64,000 nucleotides of DNA from JAENVU01 sp031422675 (GTDB lineage: Bacteria > Actinomycetota > Acidimicrobiia > IMCC26256 > JAENVU01): positions 1-64,000 of the forward strand of contig JANPMG010000002.1 in assembly GCA_031422675.1 (NCBI GenBank), written 5' to 3'. This document shows, piece by piece, positions 52,968 to 61,327 of this stretch. The notes beneath the pieces are model-generated. The model saw only the letters and a list, made by a program, of their open reading frames with translations. It was not told where the DNA came from and searched no databases. Made by a program: the position numbers and the translations under genes. The stretch's first letter is position 1, and each line of letters opens with the position of its first letter.

Positions 52968-54395
52968 TCAGCGGTGGCGGGTCAACGCCAGCGTCGCCGC
53001 GTGGTGGCCGCCCATGCCGTGGACTCCGCCACCGGGAGGAGTCGACGAAGAACAGAGGTACACGCCGTCGAGTGACGTGGCCCAGGGGTGGAGCGACACG
53101 ACCGGCCGGGTGAAGATCTGGCGGAGGTCACCGGCACCACCGTTGATGTCGCCGCCGACGTAGTTGGGGTTGTGCGTCTCCATCGCCACGGTGTTCATCA
53201 CGTGCCGCGCGAGTACGACGTCGCGGAATCCCGGTGCGAACCGCTCGATCTGGCTCTCCATGGCCTCGGTGCGGTCCAGCGTTGATCCGTTCGGCACGTG
53301 GCAATAGGCCCACGCCACGTGTTTGCCGGCCGGCGCCCGACTCGGATCCATCACCGTCGGCTGCACCAGGAGGGTGAACGGCTGCTCGGGATGACCGCCG
53401 GTCGCAACTACGTCCTCGGATGCGGTGATCTCGTCAAGCGTGCCGCCGACGTGCACCGTGCCACTCGTTCGGGCGCCGGGGTTGGTCCACGGGATCGGGC
53501 CGTCGAGTGCCCAGTCGATCTTGAACACACCGGGTCCGTACCGGTACCGCGTGAGGGCGCGTCGCGCGTGACCGGTGACGCGGTCGCCGGCCATGGCGAG
53601 GAACTGGCGCGGCGTGACGTCGAGCAGCGTGATGGGCGCGGGGGGAAGATCGGCGAGATCGGCGACGAGGTGATCCACGACGATCTCGCCGCCACCGCGG
53701 ACGAGAATCGCGCCGAGGGCATCGGCGAGTCGCTGGCTGCCCCCGCGCGCGACCGGCCAACCGTTCGCGTGGGCGAGCAGGTTGAGGAACAACCCGTAAC
53801 CCGCAGTCCCGAGGTGGTCCAAGGGTTGGATCGCGTGCGCGGCGGATCCGGCGAGCAGGGCCCGGGGCTCGTCCTCGCGGAAGTGAGCACGCGCCAGGCC
53901 GCGAGCGCTCCGGATCGCGTGACGACCGAACGCCGCGGCGCGGAACGGAGCCCGGGGAAACCGCAGTGGTGAGAGCAGGGTTGCGACGAGGGTCTCCCGG
54001 TGTGCGACGAGTGGTCCCATCAGCGCTCGGTACCGCCGCCCGTCGTCGGGACCGAACGCGGCGGTGGTCGCGCTGATGTCGCGGTGGAGTAGCGCGGCGC
54101 GGCCGCCGTCGAGCGGATGGGCGATGGCGATCTCGGGCGTGCACCACTCGACGCCGTGCGCTTCGAGCGCGAGGTCGGCAAATGCGGGCGACGCGACTCC
54201 GAGCGCCTGCACCGTCGAGCAGATGTCGTGGACGAAGCCGGGCCGGGTGAGTTCGGCCGAACGCATCCCCCCGCCGATGACCGATGCTGCTTCGAGGAGC
54301 AGCACCCTCCGACCGGCCCGGGCCAGGGTGATCGCACCCACGAGACCATTCGGCCCGGCCCCCACCACGACCGCGTCGTACTCGCTGGTGCTCAT
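52968..54395 (-). CDS. NAD(P)/FAD-dependent phytoene-desaturase-related oxidoreductase
   Basis: 475 residues. VVVGAGPNGLVGAITLARAGRRVLLLE (FAD Rossmann) and GVYLCSSSTPPGGGVHGMGGHHAA near the C-terminus are characteristic of the CrtI-like/carotenoid isomerase-type family (such as PYROXD2-like proteins). No carotenoid gene is nearby, so a carotenoid substrate is unsupported. ATG 54395 has GGAG upstream. Divergent from the response regulator. Confidence 0.85.
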   Translation of the reverse strand: MSTSEYDAVVVGAGPNGLVGAITLARAGRRVLLLEAASVIGGGMRSAELTRPGFVHDICSTVQALGVASPAFADLALEAHGVEWCTPEIAIAHPLDGGRAALLHRDISATTAAFGPDDGRRYRALMGPLVAHRETLVATLLSPLRFPRAPFRAAAFGRHAIRSARGLARAHFREDEPRALLAGSAAHAIQPLDHLGTAGYGLFLNLLAHANGWPVARGGSQRLADALGAILVRGGGEIVVDHLVADLADLPPAPITLLDVTPRQFLAMAGDRVTGHARRALTRYRYGPGVFKIDWALDGPIPWTNPGARTSGTVHVGGTLDEITASEDVVATGGHPEQPFTLLVQPTVMDPSRAPAGKHVAWAYCHVPNGSTLDRTEAMESQIERFAPGFRDVVLARHVMNTVAMETHNPNYVGGDINGGAGDLRQIFTRPVVSLHPWATSLDGVYLCSSSTPPGGGVHGMGGHHAATLALTRHR

Positions 54396-54557
54396 GTGGA
54401 TCTCCGATCCGACCGAGATTGCTGACGTTCCATTCTCGATCTCCATCGTGCGCGAGACGAGTGCGTCCCCATGAACGTCGACGGTGATGCTGACACCCTC
54501 GACTCACGATCATCGGAAAGCGCCGCGATCAGCCGTACCGCGTTCTAACCTCAGCTC

Positions 54558-55220
54558 GTGGCATTTCGGGTCGTCGTGGCCGAGGACAACTACCTCGTGC
54601 GGGAAGGCGTGGTGCGCCTCCTCGATGCGCAGCCGGAGATCGAAGTGGTCGGCGCGTACGAGGACTTCGACACGTTGCTCGCCGGCGTCGCCGCGGTGCA
54701 ACCCGATGTCGTGATCACCGACATCCGGATGCCGCCCACCGGGACCGACGAGGGGGTCCGCGCCGCGAATGTACTCCGAGAGGAGTATCCCGGCATCGGG
54801 GTCGTGGTCCTCAGCCAGTACGTGGAACCGGCGTATGCCCTCGCGCTCCTGGAGTCCGGCTCGGATCGTCGTGCCTACCTCTTGAAGGAACGGGTCTCGG
54901 ACGTCGATCTGCTCATCCGCGCCATCGAGGCGGTGGCCGACGGCGGTTCGGTCATCGATCCTCAGGTGATCGACGCCCTGGTGGCCGCCCGATCTCGCCA
55001 CCGATCGCCGCTCGATTTCCTCACGCCCCGTGAGGGCGAAGTCCTCACCGAGATGGCACTCGGTCGGAACAATGCCGGCATCGCCGGCGCACTTGGACTC
55101 TCGGAACGCGCAGTCGAGAAGCACATCAACGCGCTGTTCTCGAAGCTCGGCGTCTCGGAAGAGCCTGATGTCCACCGCCGCGTGAAAGCGGTGTTGCTGT
55201 GCCTTTCGGAGCAATCGTGA
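54558..55220 (+). CDS. LuxR-family response regulator
   Basis: 220 residues. Receiver with Asp55 in VVITDIRMPP, RAYLLKERVS; then LuxR HTH LTPREGEVLTEMALGRNNAGIAGALGLSERAVEKHINALFSKL. The DIRMPP phosphorylation loop and RAYLLK are nearly the same as in the receiver-cyclase fusion at 58704. GTG 54558. In the same signalling block as a receiver-only protein and a histidine kinase. Confidence 0.93.
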   Translation: MAFRVVVAEDNYLVREGVVRLLDAQPEIEVVGAYEDFDTLLAGVAAVQPDVVITDIRMPPTGTDEGVRAANVLREEYPGIGVVVLSQYVEPAYALALLESGSDRRAYLLKERVSDVDLLIRAIEAVADGGSVIDPQVIDALVAARSRHRSPLDFLTPREGEVLTEMALGRNNAGIAGALGLSERAVEKHINALFSKLGVSEEPDVHRRVKAVLLCLSEQS

Positions 55221-55338
55221 GCGGCGGCACGCCCCGCAGTCGGCTCACCAGGTCGGCGGCGTCGGGGGTACTGGCACCCCCGACCCGGGCCACACGGGCA
55301 CGGTTCCCCCGGTGACCGACTCACGCGACGATGACGCC

Positions 55339-55713
55339 ATGACGGCGGTTCCCGTGCTCATTGTCGACGACCAAGTGCCGTTCCGACGCGCCGCACGGAT
55401 GGTCGTCGCGGTCACGCCCGGCTTCGAGGTGGTCGGCGAGGCGACGTCGGGCGAGGAAGCGGTGGAGCAGTTCGAGATGCTGGAACCCGGGCTCGTCCTC
55501 ATGGACATCAACCTGCCCGGGATCAGCGGCATCGAAGCCACGCGTCGGATCACCGAGTCGCATCCGGACGCAGTGGTCGTCCTGCTGTCGACCTATCGGG
55601 CCGATGATCTCCCGGCCGACGCCGCGACCTGCGGCGCCGCGGGCTACGTGAACAAGGAACAGTTCGAATCGGCCGTGGTCGTCGACCTTTGGGCGCAACG
55701 CAACCGCCCCTGA
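55339..55713 (+). CDS. Stand-alone response regulator receiver domain
   Basis: 124 residues, one receiver only: DDQVPFRRAAR (acidic pair at 10-11), Asp56 in LVLMDINLPGISG, Thr/Lys region GYVNKEQF. No output domain. ATG 55339 is preferred; GTG 55312 would add nine residues. It could act as a phosphate sink or diguanylate-type partner, or work with the kinase encoded just downstream on the other strand. Confidence 0.9.
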   Translation: MTAVPVLIVDDQVPFRRAARMVVAVTPGFEVVGEATSGEEAVEQFEMLEPGLVLMDINLPGISGIEATRRITESHPDAVVVLLSTYRADDLPADAATCGAAGYVNKEQFESAVVVDLWAQRNRP

Positions 55714-55735
55714 GGGGGCCGGGTGCGTCGCTGGT

Positions 55736-57889
55736 TCAGGCTTCCGGCAACGGGACGCGTCCACTGACCGTGGTGCCGCGACCGGGCGCGGATTCCACCT
55801 CGACCGAGCCGCCGAACGCACCGACCCGGTCGGCCATGTTGACGAAGCCGTGTCCGTGGGCGCCACCACCGGTCGAATCGAACCCGGCGCCGGTGTCGCG
55901 CACGGCGAACAGCAACGCGCCCTGGTCCTCGCGGAGCGAAACCGTGATGTGGGCTTCGGCACCGGCGTACTTGCTCGCGTTCTGAAGCGCTTCGAGGCAA
56001 CAGAAGTAGATCGCAGCCTCAACCGGTTGGGAGTAGCGGTCGACTCCCTCGGCCTCGACGCGGGTGGGGAGCGGGACCCGATCGCCGGCGGCCCGCAACG
56101 CATCGGGCAGACCGCGGTCCATGAGCAGCGGGGGATAGATGCCGTGCGCAAGATTGCGCAGTTCCTGCACCGCGTCCTGGAGGTCGCCGGCGATCTGGTC
56201 GAGCATCTCCTTGGTTGCGTCCGGATCCGAGTCGGCGAGTTGACGGGCCAGCCGGGTGCTGACCGCGAGTGCAACGAGATGTTGCTGGGCGCCGTCGTGG
56301 AGATCCCGCTCGATGCGTCTCCGCTCGCGGTCGGTCGCCTCGACGATGCGGGCTCGGGAACGGCGGAGTTCGTCGGCTTGGCGTCGGACCTCGTCGAGCG
56401 AGTCCTGAAGGGCCGAGTCCAGTTTCAAGTTGTGAAGCGCGAGCCCGACCTGGCGGGCGAGCTCGGTGAGGGCACGATCGTCCTCGTCGTCGAAGCCGGC
56501 CGCGCCGAGCGCGCGGGTCACCATGATCACGCCGAGGAGCTCGCCCGAGTTGGTCACGGGCGCGATCCGAATCGGAGGTTCGTCACCGTCGGGGAACGGC
56601 TCGAGGAACCTCGGCATCCACACCCGGATCCACGCCGGCCCGGACACCCCCGCGTGCGCGATAACGCCGAGTTCCTCGGGGCCGATCGGGAGCTGGGCGT
56701 GACCGCGGTCGGGGACCGATACCGATCGTTCCAACTGACCGCCGTTGCGGGTCCAGACTTCGGCCAGGTCGAGTCCCATCGTCTTCTTCAGTGATTCGGC
56801 GAGTTGGAGAAGGAGTTCGTCGAGCGGGAGGGCGCGGGTGAGCCGGCTCCCGAAGGTCCGGATCACCTCGTCGGGAGCGTGCTGCTCGCCGTAGACCCGT
56901 CGATTCGCGTAGTCGCGGAGCCGTTCCCGCGCGGGGACCCACAGGAGCGCGGCGGTGGCGGCTCCGGCGATCGAGAGTCCGAGCACGCTGCGCTCGCCGG
57001 CGTCGAGCGAACGGCCGAGTACGGCGATCACTCCGAGGGTCACCACCCCGACAACCGCGGCGAGACCGCCAATGGTGATGGTGCTCACGAGCAGCCGGTC
57101 GATGCGCACCGCGAGGGTTCGGTAGGCGCCGAGCGCGAGGGAGATCGGTACGAGAATCGTTGAAGCCACCGCCACCGCGAGGAGCGCTCTTGGCCAATGG
57201 ACGACCGCATCGAGCAGCACCGCACCGGCGCTGATACCCGCGGCCGCGATGGTCGCCCAGGCCGGCCACTGCAACCGGGCGCGCTCAGCTTGGGTGCGCG
57301 CGCGTTGGCACCGACCCACGTAACCGACCACGCCGATGACCAACGCCGAAGCGGCGAGTCCGACGATTCCGGCCCACCGAAGATGGGGCCGGTCGACGAA
57401 GAGCCATCCGGCGACGACCGCGCCGACGAGATAGCCCGCCGCGGTCCAGGTTCGCCGGATTCGACTGTCGAGCCGGCCGTCGGGCAGTCCGAGGACGAGG
57501 TGAAGGCCGAGTGGCGCCAAAGCCGTGATCCCGATCACGCGTGCCAGCGCCACCGCCTCGTTGGATGGATGACGAGCAAACTCGGCGGCACCGAGCATGG
57601 CCAGGGCGATAGCGCCACCGACGAGCGTGAGGAGTCCCGCAAGGGGTTCGCCGGGCCGTTCGAAGCTCACCAGGAGGGCGGCGCCACACCAGGTGAGCGC
57701 GACCGCGAGTAATACGCCGCGCCCGGGTCCGAGGCGGGCATCGGTCGCGTCGAACGTGGCGACGATCGCGGCCGCGATCGCCAAGACTGCGCCGAGCCGG
57801 ACGAGCGTGGTTCTCCCGGTCGCGGAGTTCGAGGCCGGCGCCGGGTCTCGGAAGCTGGTGAGGTCGAGCGGCGTGTCGATGCGGCTCAC
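55736..57889 (-). CDS. Membrane GAF-type sensor histidine kinase
   Basis: 717 residues. About ten hydrophobic segments from residue 30 to 330, then a GAF domain (LPIGPEELGVIAHAGVSGPAWIRVWMP, VTNSGELLGVIMVTRALG) near 370-490, the HisKA_3 motif RRIERDLHDGAQQHLVALA near 535 and a HATPase_c domain ending GHGFVNMADRVGAFGG and GRGTTVSGRVPLPEA. GTG start. Third gene of the minus-strand operon with the ABC ATPase and the receiver-cyclase fusion; it may phosphorylate one or more of the receivers around it. Confidence 0.92.
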   Translation of the reverse strand: MSRIDTPLDLTSFRDPAPASNSATGRTTLVRLGAVLAIAAAIVATFDATDARLGPGRGVLLAVALTWCGAALLVSFERPGEPLAGLLTLVGGAIALAMLGAAEFARHPSNEAVALARVIGITALAPLGLHLVLGLPDGRLDSRIRRTWTAAGYLVGAVVAGWLFVDRPHLRWAGIVGLAASALVIGVVGYVGRCQRARTQAERARLQWPAWATIAAAGISAGAVLLDAVVHWPRALLAVAVASTILVPISLALGAYRTLAVRIDRLLVSTITIGGLAAVVGVVTLGVIAVLGRSLDAGERSVLGLSIAGAATAALLWVPARERLRDYANRRVYGEQHAPDEVIRTFGSRLTRALPLDELLLQLAESLKKTMGLDLAEVWTRNGGQLERSVSVPDRGHAQLPIGPEELGVIAHAGVSGPAWIRVWMPRFLEPFPDGDEPPIRIAPVTNSGELLGVIMVTRALGAAGFDDEDDRALTELARQVGLALHNLKLDSALQDSLDEVRRQADELRRSRARIVEATDRERRRIERDLHDGAQQHLVALAVSTRLARQLADSDPDATKEMLDQIAGDLQDAVQELRNLAHGIYPPLLMDRGLPDALRAAGDRVPLPTRVEAEGVDRYSQPVEAAIYFCCLEALQNASKYAGAEAHITVSLREDQGALLFAVRDTGAGFDSTGGGAHGHGFVNMADRVGAFGGSVEVESAPGRGTTVSGRVPLPEA

Positions 57890-57931
57890 GGGTGCGCGTC
57901 TCCGAGCCGCACTGGGGTCGAAGATTCCACG

Positions 57932-58648
57932 TCAGACCGAGGCGGGATCGCGCGTGGAATCGCGGATCTCGGTGTCGGTCTCGATGCGACCATCGCGCAT
58001 GAACACGATCCGATCCCCCGCTTCGGCCACATCCCGGTCATGGGTCACGAGCAGGATGGTCTGGCCGTTGGCATGGAGTCGACGGAACAGTTCGAGCACC
58101 TCGTGCCCACCCTCGGAGTCGAGCGCGCCGGTCGGCTCGTCGGCGAGGAGCAGCGTCGGTTCGTTGGCGAGGGCGCGCGCGATGGCGAGCCGCTGTCGTT
58201 GCCCGCCGGAGAGGACCCCGGGCGCGTCCTTCGCCTTCTCGGCGAGGCCGAGCAGGTCGAGGAGATCCCGAGCCCGGGTCTCGGCTTGTTTGCGGGGCGC
58301 ACCGGCGATGACCGCCGGGAGCGTGACGTTCTCGAGCGCGGTCATCCCCTCCAGGAGATTGAAGAACTGGAACACGATCCCGATATGGCGGCGACGCATG
58401 ATCGCGAGTTCGTCCTCGGTCTGGCCGATGAGGGACTCCCCGGCCACTTCGAGCGTGCCGTCGGTGGCGGCGTCGAGTCCGGCGACCAAGTTCAACAAGG
58501 TCGATTTCCCACACCCCGACGGCCCCATGACGGACACGAAGTCGCCGCGGTGCATCTCGAAATCGACGCCGCGCAGCGCCCGCACCGGGGCACCTTCGGA
58601 CTCGAAGTTCTTGCGCAGTCCCTGGGTCCGTACGACGACGTCAGTCAC
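57932..58648 (-). CDS. ABC transporter ATP-binding protein (LolD/MacB-like)
   Basis: 238 residues. Walker A GPSGCGKSTLLNLV, Q-loop, signature LSGGQRQRLAIARAL, Walker B LLLADEPTGALDSE and H-loop VTHDRDVAEAGDRIV. Residues around RGVDFEMHRGDFVSVMGPSG match the FtsE/LolD/MacB ATPase subgroup. No FtsX/MacB-like permease gene is encoded next to it. Located between the receiver-cyclase and the histidine kinase with short gaps (55 and 42 bases), probably one operon. Confidence 0.93.
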   Translation of the reverse strand: MTDVVVRTQGLRKNFESEGAPVRALRGVDFEMHRGDFVSVMGPSGCGKSTLLNLVAGLDAATDGTLEVAGESLIGQTEDELAIMRRRHIGIVFQFFNLLEGMTALENVTLPAVIAGAPRKQAETRARDLLDLLGLAEKAKDAPGVLSGGQRQRLAIARALANEPTLLLADEPTGALDSEGGHEVLELFRRLHANGQTILLVTHDRDVAEAGDRIVFMRDGRIETDTEIRDSTRDPASV

Positions 58649-58703
58649 GAAAATGCCCTTCTGGTTCGGCGGTTTGGTTCGGCGGTGCGGTCTGTGGTTC
58701 GAG

Positions 58704-60011
58704 TCATGGTCCGAGTCCTTCGATGCGGAACGCGCGGACGGGGGTCTGGCGACCCTTCACGAGCTGCTCGCCGAGGTCGTCATGCGCCGGCACGGTCTCG
58801 AGCGCGTCGAGGGTCGACTTCGCGACGACAACACAGCCGGCCGGTCGAGCCAGATCCTGGAGTCGTTGCGCCAAGTTCACCGTGTCGCCGACGAGCGTGT
58901 ACTCGAGGTGCTCTTCGGATCCGAGCATCGCCGCGGCGACGAGACCGGTGGAGATTCCGATTCCGAGTCCGAACGGTGCGAGGCCGCGCTGCGCCCAGTC
59001 GCCATCGAGTTCGACCTGGGCGCGGATCATGGCGAGCGCAGCGTCGAGACCGCGCTGCGCGTGGCTCGGTTGAGGAACGGGCGCACCGAAACATGCCATC
59101 ACCGCGTCCCCGACGAACTGCATGACCGTGCCGTCACGGTCGAGGATCGCCCGGTTCATCGCGGCGCGATGTTCGTTGAGCTGGCCGGCGAGCGCGCTCG
59201 GGTCCGCCTGCTCGGCAATGGCCGAGTAACCGCGTACGTCCGACATCAACACCGTGACCGTCAACTCCTCGGTCTCGCCGATCCGGCCGCCCCCGGCGCG
59301 AACTTTCGCGGCGACGCCGGTCGGCAACGATCGACTCAGTGTCTCGCCCTGCTCTTCGCGATCGACGATCGCTTGGTGGAGGAGACGGAGCCGGCGCAAC
59401 GCGCTGGATCCCCCTGTCCTGGCTTCCTCCGAGAGCTTGACGAACATCGCTTCCACCGCAGTTGCGATCGCGGCCGGCGTCGTGCGCTCCATTGCCGCGA
59501 TGGCCTTGATCGGCTTGCCCTCGGCGACGAGTTGGAGCAGCCGATCCTGCTCTGCGCTGAGGCCGCTGTCCTGCGCGACAGGCGAGACGATCGCGGCGAC
59601 GATCTTGGGGTCGAGCAGCGATCCGCCCGCCGCGACTTCGCGCACACTCCGCGCGAGCTGGTCGCCCTCCGCGATGCTGTCCTTCAGAAGGTAGGCGTAG
59701 CCCGCGGCACCGTCGGACAGCAACGCCACCGCGTACTCGGGGTCGTCGTACTGGGACAGGACCACCACCCCCATGCCGGGGTGGCGGCGGCGCAGCTCCT
59801 TGGCCGCATCGATGCCCTCCTGCTGGAACGTCGGTGGCATCCGAATGTCGGTGACCAGGACCTGGGGCGCGGCGTCGGTTGCACCGGTCATCAGCGTTTC
59901 GTAGTCGCCGGCGACGCCGACGATCTCGATGTCGGATTCCATGGTCAGGAGCGCCCGCACGCCCTCCCGGACGATGACGTTGTCGTCGGCGAGGAACACA
60001 CGGATCGGCAC
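58704..60011 (-). CDS. Response regulator with LuxR-like helix region and C-terminal class III cyclase
   Basis: 435 residues. Receiver 1-120 (acidic DD at 9-10, Asp55 in VLVTDIRMPP, AYLLKDSIAEGD), a degenerate LuxR-type HTH near 150-195 (LSAEQDRLLQLVAEGKPIKAIAAM), and a cyclase domain: VTVLMSDVRGYSAIAEQ, MQFVGDAVMACFG, YTLVGDTVNLAQRLQ. A two-component output that makes a cyclic nucleotide instead of, or as well as, binding DNA. GTG 60011. Divergent from a cyclic-nucleotide-binding protein, with a 154-base shared gap. Confidence 0.9.
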   Translation of the reverse strand: MPIRVFLADDNVIVREGVRALLTMESDIEIVGVAGDYETLMTGATDAAPQVLVTDIRMPPTFQQEGIDAAKELRRRHPGMGVVVLSQYDDPEYAVALLSDGAAGYAYLLKDSIAEGDQLARSVREVAAGGSLLDPKIVAAIVSPVAQDSGLSAEQDRLLQLVAEGKPIKAIAAMERTTPAAIATAVEAMFVKLSEEARTGGSSALRRLRLLHQAIVDREEQGETLSRSLPTGVAAKVRAGGGRIGETEELTVTVLMSDVRGYSAIAEQADPSALAGQLNEHRAAMNRAILDRDGTVMQFVGDAVMACFGAPVPQPSHAQRGLDAALAMIRAQVELDGDWAQRGLAPFGLGIGISTGLVAAAMLGSEEHLEYTLVGDTVNLAQRLQDLARPAGCVVVAKSTLDALETVPAHDDLGEQLVKGRQTPVRAFRIEGLGP

Positions 60012-60165
60012 CCGATCAGCATTCCTGCTCGGCGCGGCCGGAGCAAGGTGGTTCGTGCCCGCATCCGTGGTGGGGCTATCACCCCCACGATGTTGGGGCT
60101 TGCGCCCTCGATCGCGGGCCGGCTCGGCCGTACCGTGAGCTTCGCCGGCCCTGGAGGGAGACGAC

Positions 60166-61164
60166 ATGCGTATCGAGAGTTCGGTCACATCCGTTTCGTG
60201 GATCCCGTCCGAAGCCGTGAGCGGCTTGAACAGGGGAGCCTTCGAATCTGGGTTCACGCACTACGACAACCCCCCGCCGGAGCGGATCGCGAACCTCGCT
60301 GCGCTCGGTGACGCGGACGGGTTCCGGTTCGCCAACCGGCTCGCGGCGTGGATCGACGTCGACGCCGATGGCCGGATCGCGGACGCGGGTTACGCCGGTG
60401 GGGGTGTGATGGGGGCGACCACGATTCGTCTCGGTCCGAAAGCCGCGACGTTCGAAGCGGTTGCCCTCGATGATCTCCAGACTGATGTGGTCCGCCTCGG
60501 ACACGCGGTGCGCTTCGTGCAGACGACGGGCGGCAGAACCGCGCTCCCGGCGCCGCGTCGCGTCAACCGGCCACCCTTCGTGCAGTTCCGGGCGCCGACG
60601 GTGTGGACCACGCTCGCGCTCACGATCCGCACCGACGGAACGACCGAACACGAGGTGGTGGGCGCGAGCAAGTTCCCGCGCCACTGGATCTATGACGCGC
60701 GCCTCGAGCTGGTGGAGAAGATCGGACTCGCGGACTTCAAGGGGTGGTACCGCAACTCGTTCGGGCGCAAGACGCCGTGGGGGAATGAGAACTCGCCGGC
60801 GCTGGTGACGGCGGTCGAGACGGCACTCGAGCGACGCCTCTCCACCACGATCATGCGCGGTGGCACGAAGCCCGACGTGCGGACGGTGAAGGCCGGTGCG
60901 ACGCTGGTCAGACAGGGTGACCCCGGGGACGAGTTGTTCCTCGTCCTCGACGGCGTGCTGCGGGTCGATGTGGACGGTGTGGCCATCGGCGAACTCGGCC
61001 CGGGTGCGGTGCTCGGCGAGCGGGCCGTGCTCGAAGGGGGTACCCGAACCTCCACCTTGACCGCGGCGACGAAGTGTCGGATCGCGGCGGTGCCGGCGGA
61101 TCTCCTGGACCGTGAGGCTCTCGAAGCCCTGCGCACCGGCCACCGCCGCGAGGCGAAGGATTGA
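60166..61164 (+). CDS. Cyclic nucleotide-binding-domain protein
   Basis: 332 residues. Residues 240-325 form a cNMP-binding domain: VKAGATLVRQGDPGDELFLVLDGVLRVDVDG, then the phosphate-binding cassette GPGAVLGERAVLEGGTRTSTL with Glu and Arg. The N-terminal 230 residues (WYRNSFGRKTPWGNENSPAL, RLGHAVRFVQTTGGR) have no recognised family, no DNA-binding HTH. Divergent from the cyclase fusion, so it may be the effector of that cyclase. ATG 60166 after GGAGGGAGA. Confidence 0.85.
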   Translation: MRIESSVTSVSWIPSEAVSGLNRGAFESGFTHYDNPPPERIANLAALGDADGFRFANRLAAWIDVDADGRIADAGYAGGGVMGATTIRLGPKAATFEAVALDDLQTDVVRLGHAVRFVQTTGGRTALPAPRRVNRPPFVQFRAPTVWTTLALTIRTDGTTEHEVVGASKFPRHWIYDARLELVEKIGLADFKGWYRNSFGRKTPWGNENSPALVTAVETALERRLSTTIMRGGTKPDVRTVKAGATLVRQGDPGDELFLVLDGVLRVDVDGVAIGELGPGAVLGERAVLEGGTRTSTLTAATKCRIAAVPADLLDREALEALRTGHRREAKD

Positions 61165-61327
61165 CTCGACTCACTGATCTCGACGAACCGTATGAATCGG
61201 ATGAAACCCGATGAAAAGCTCTCCCCATAAATGGGGATATCGGCCTATCTAGTGCGTACAGCCCGAGACAGTTGGAACCCGACAAACGTACTATCGACTC
61301 CTTCTTCGGGCGATAGGGAGTTTGTCA
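61165..61327 (+). promoter_or_regulatory. AT-richer leader with hairpin before a secreted-protein gene
   Basis: 163 bases, lower in GC than the surroundings. A 6-bp hairpin CCCCAT/ATGGGG (61223-61236, loop AA) lies within it, and AGGGAG seven bases before the GTG is a strong ribosome-binding site. A structured regulatory leader is possible. No known riboswitch consensus was recognised. Confidence 0.35.

Noticed and set aside
61165..61327. c-di-GMP or ydaO-type riboswitch
   Set aside because: The conserved tetraloop and core positions of those classes could not be matched.
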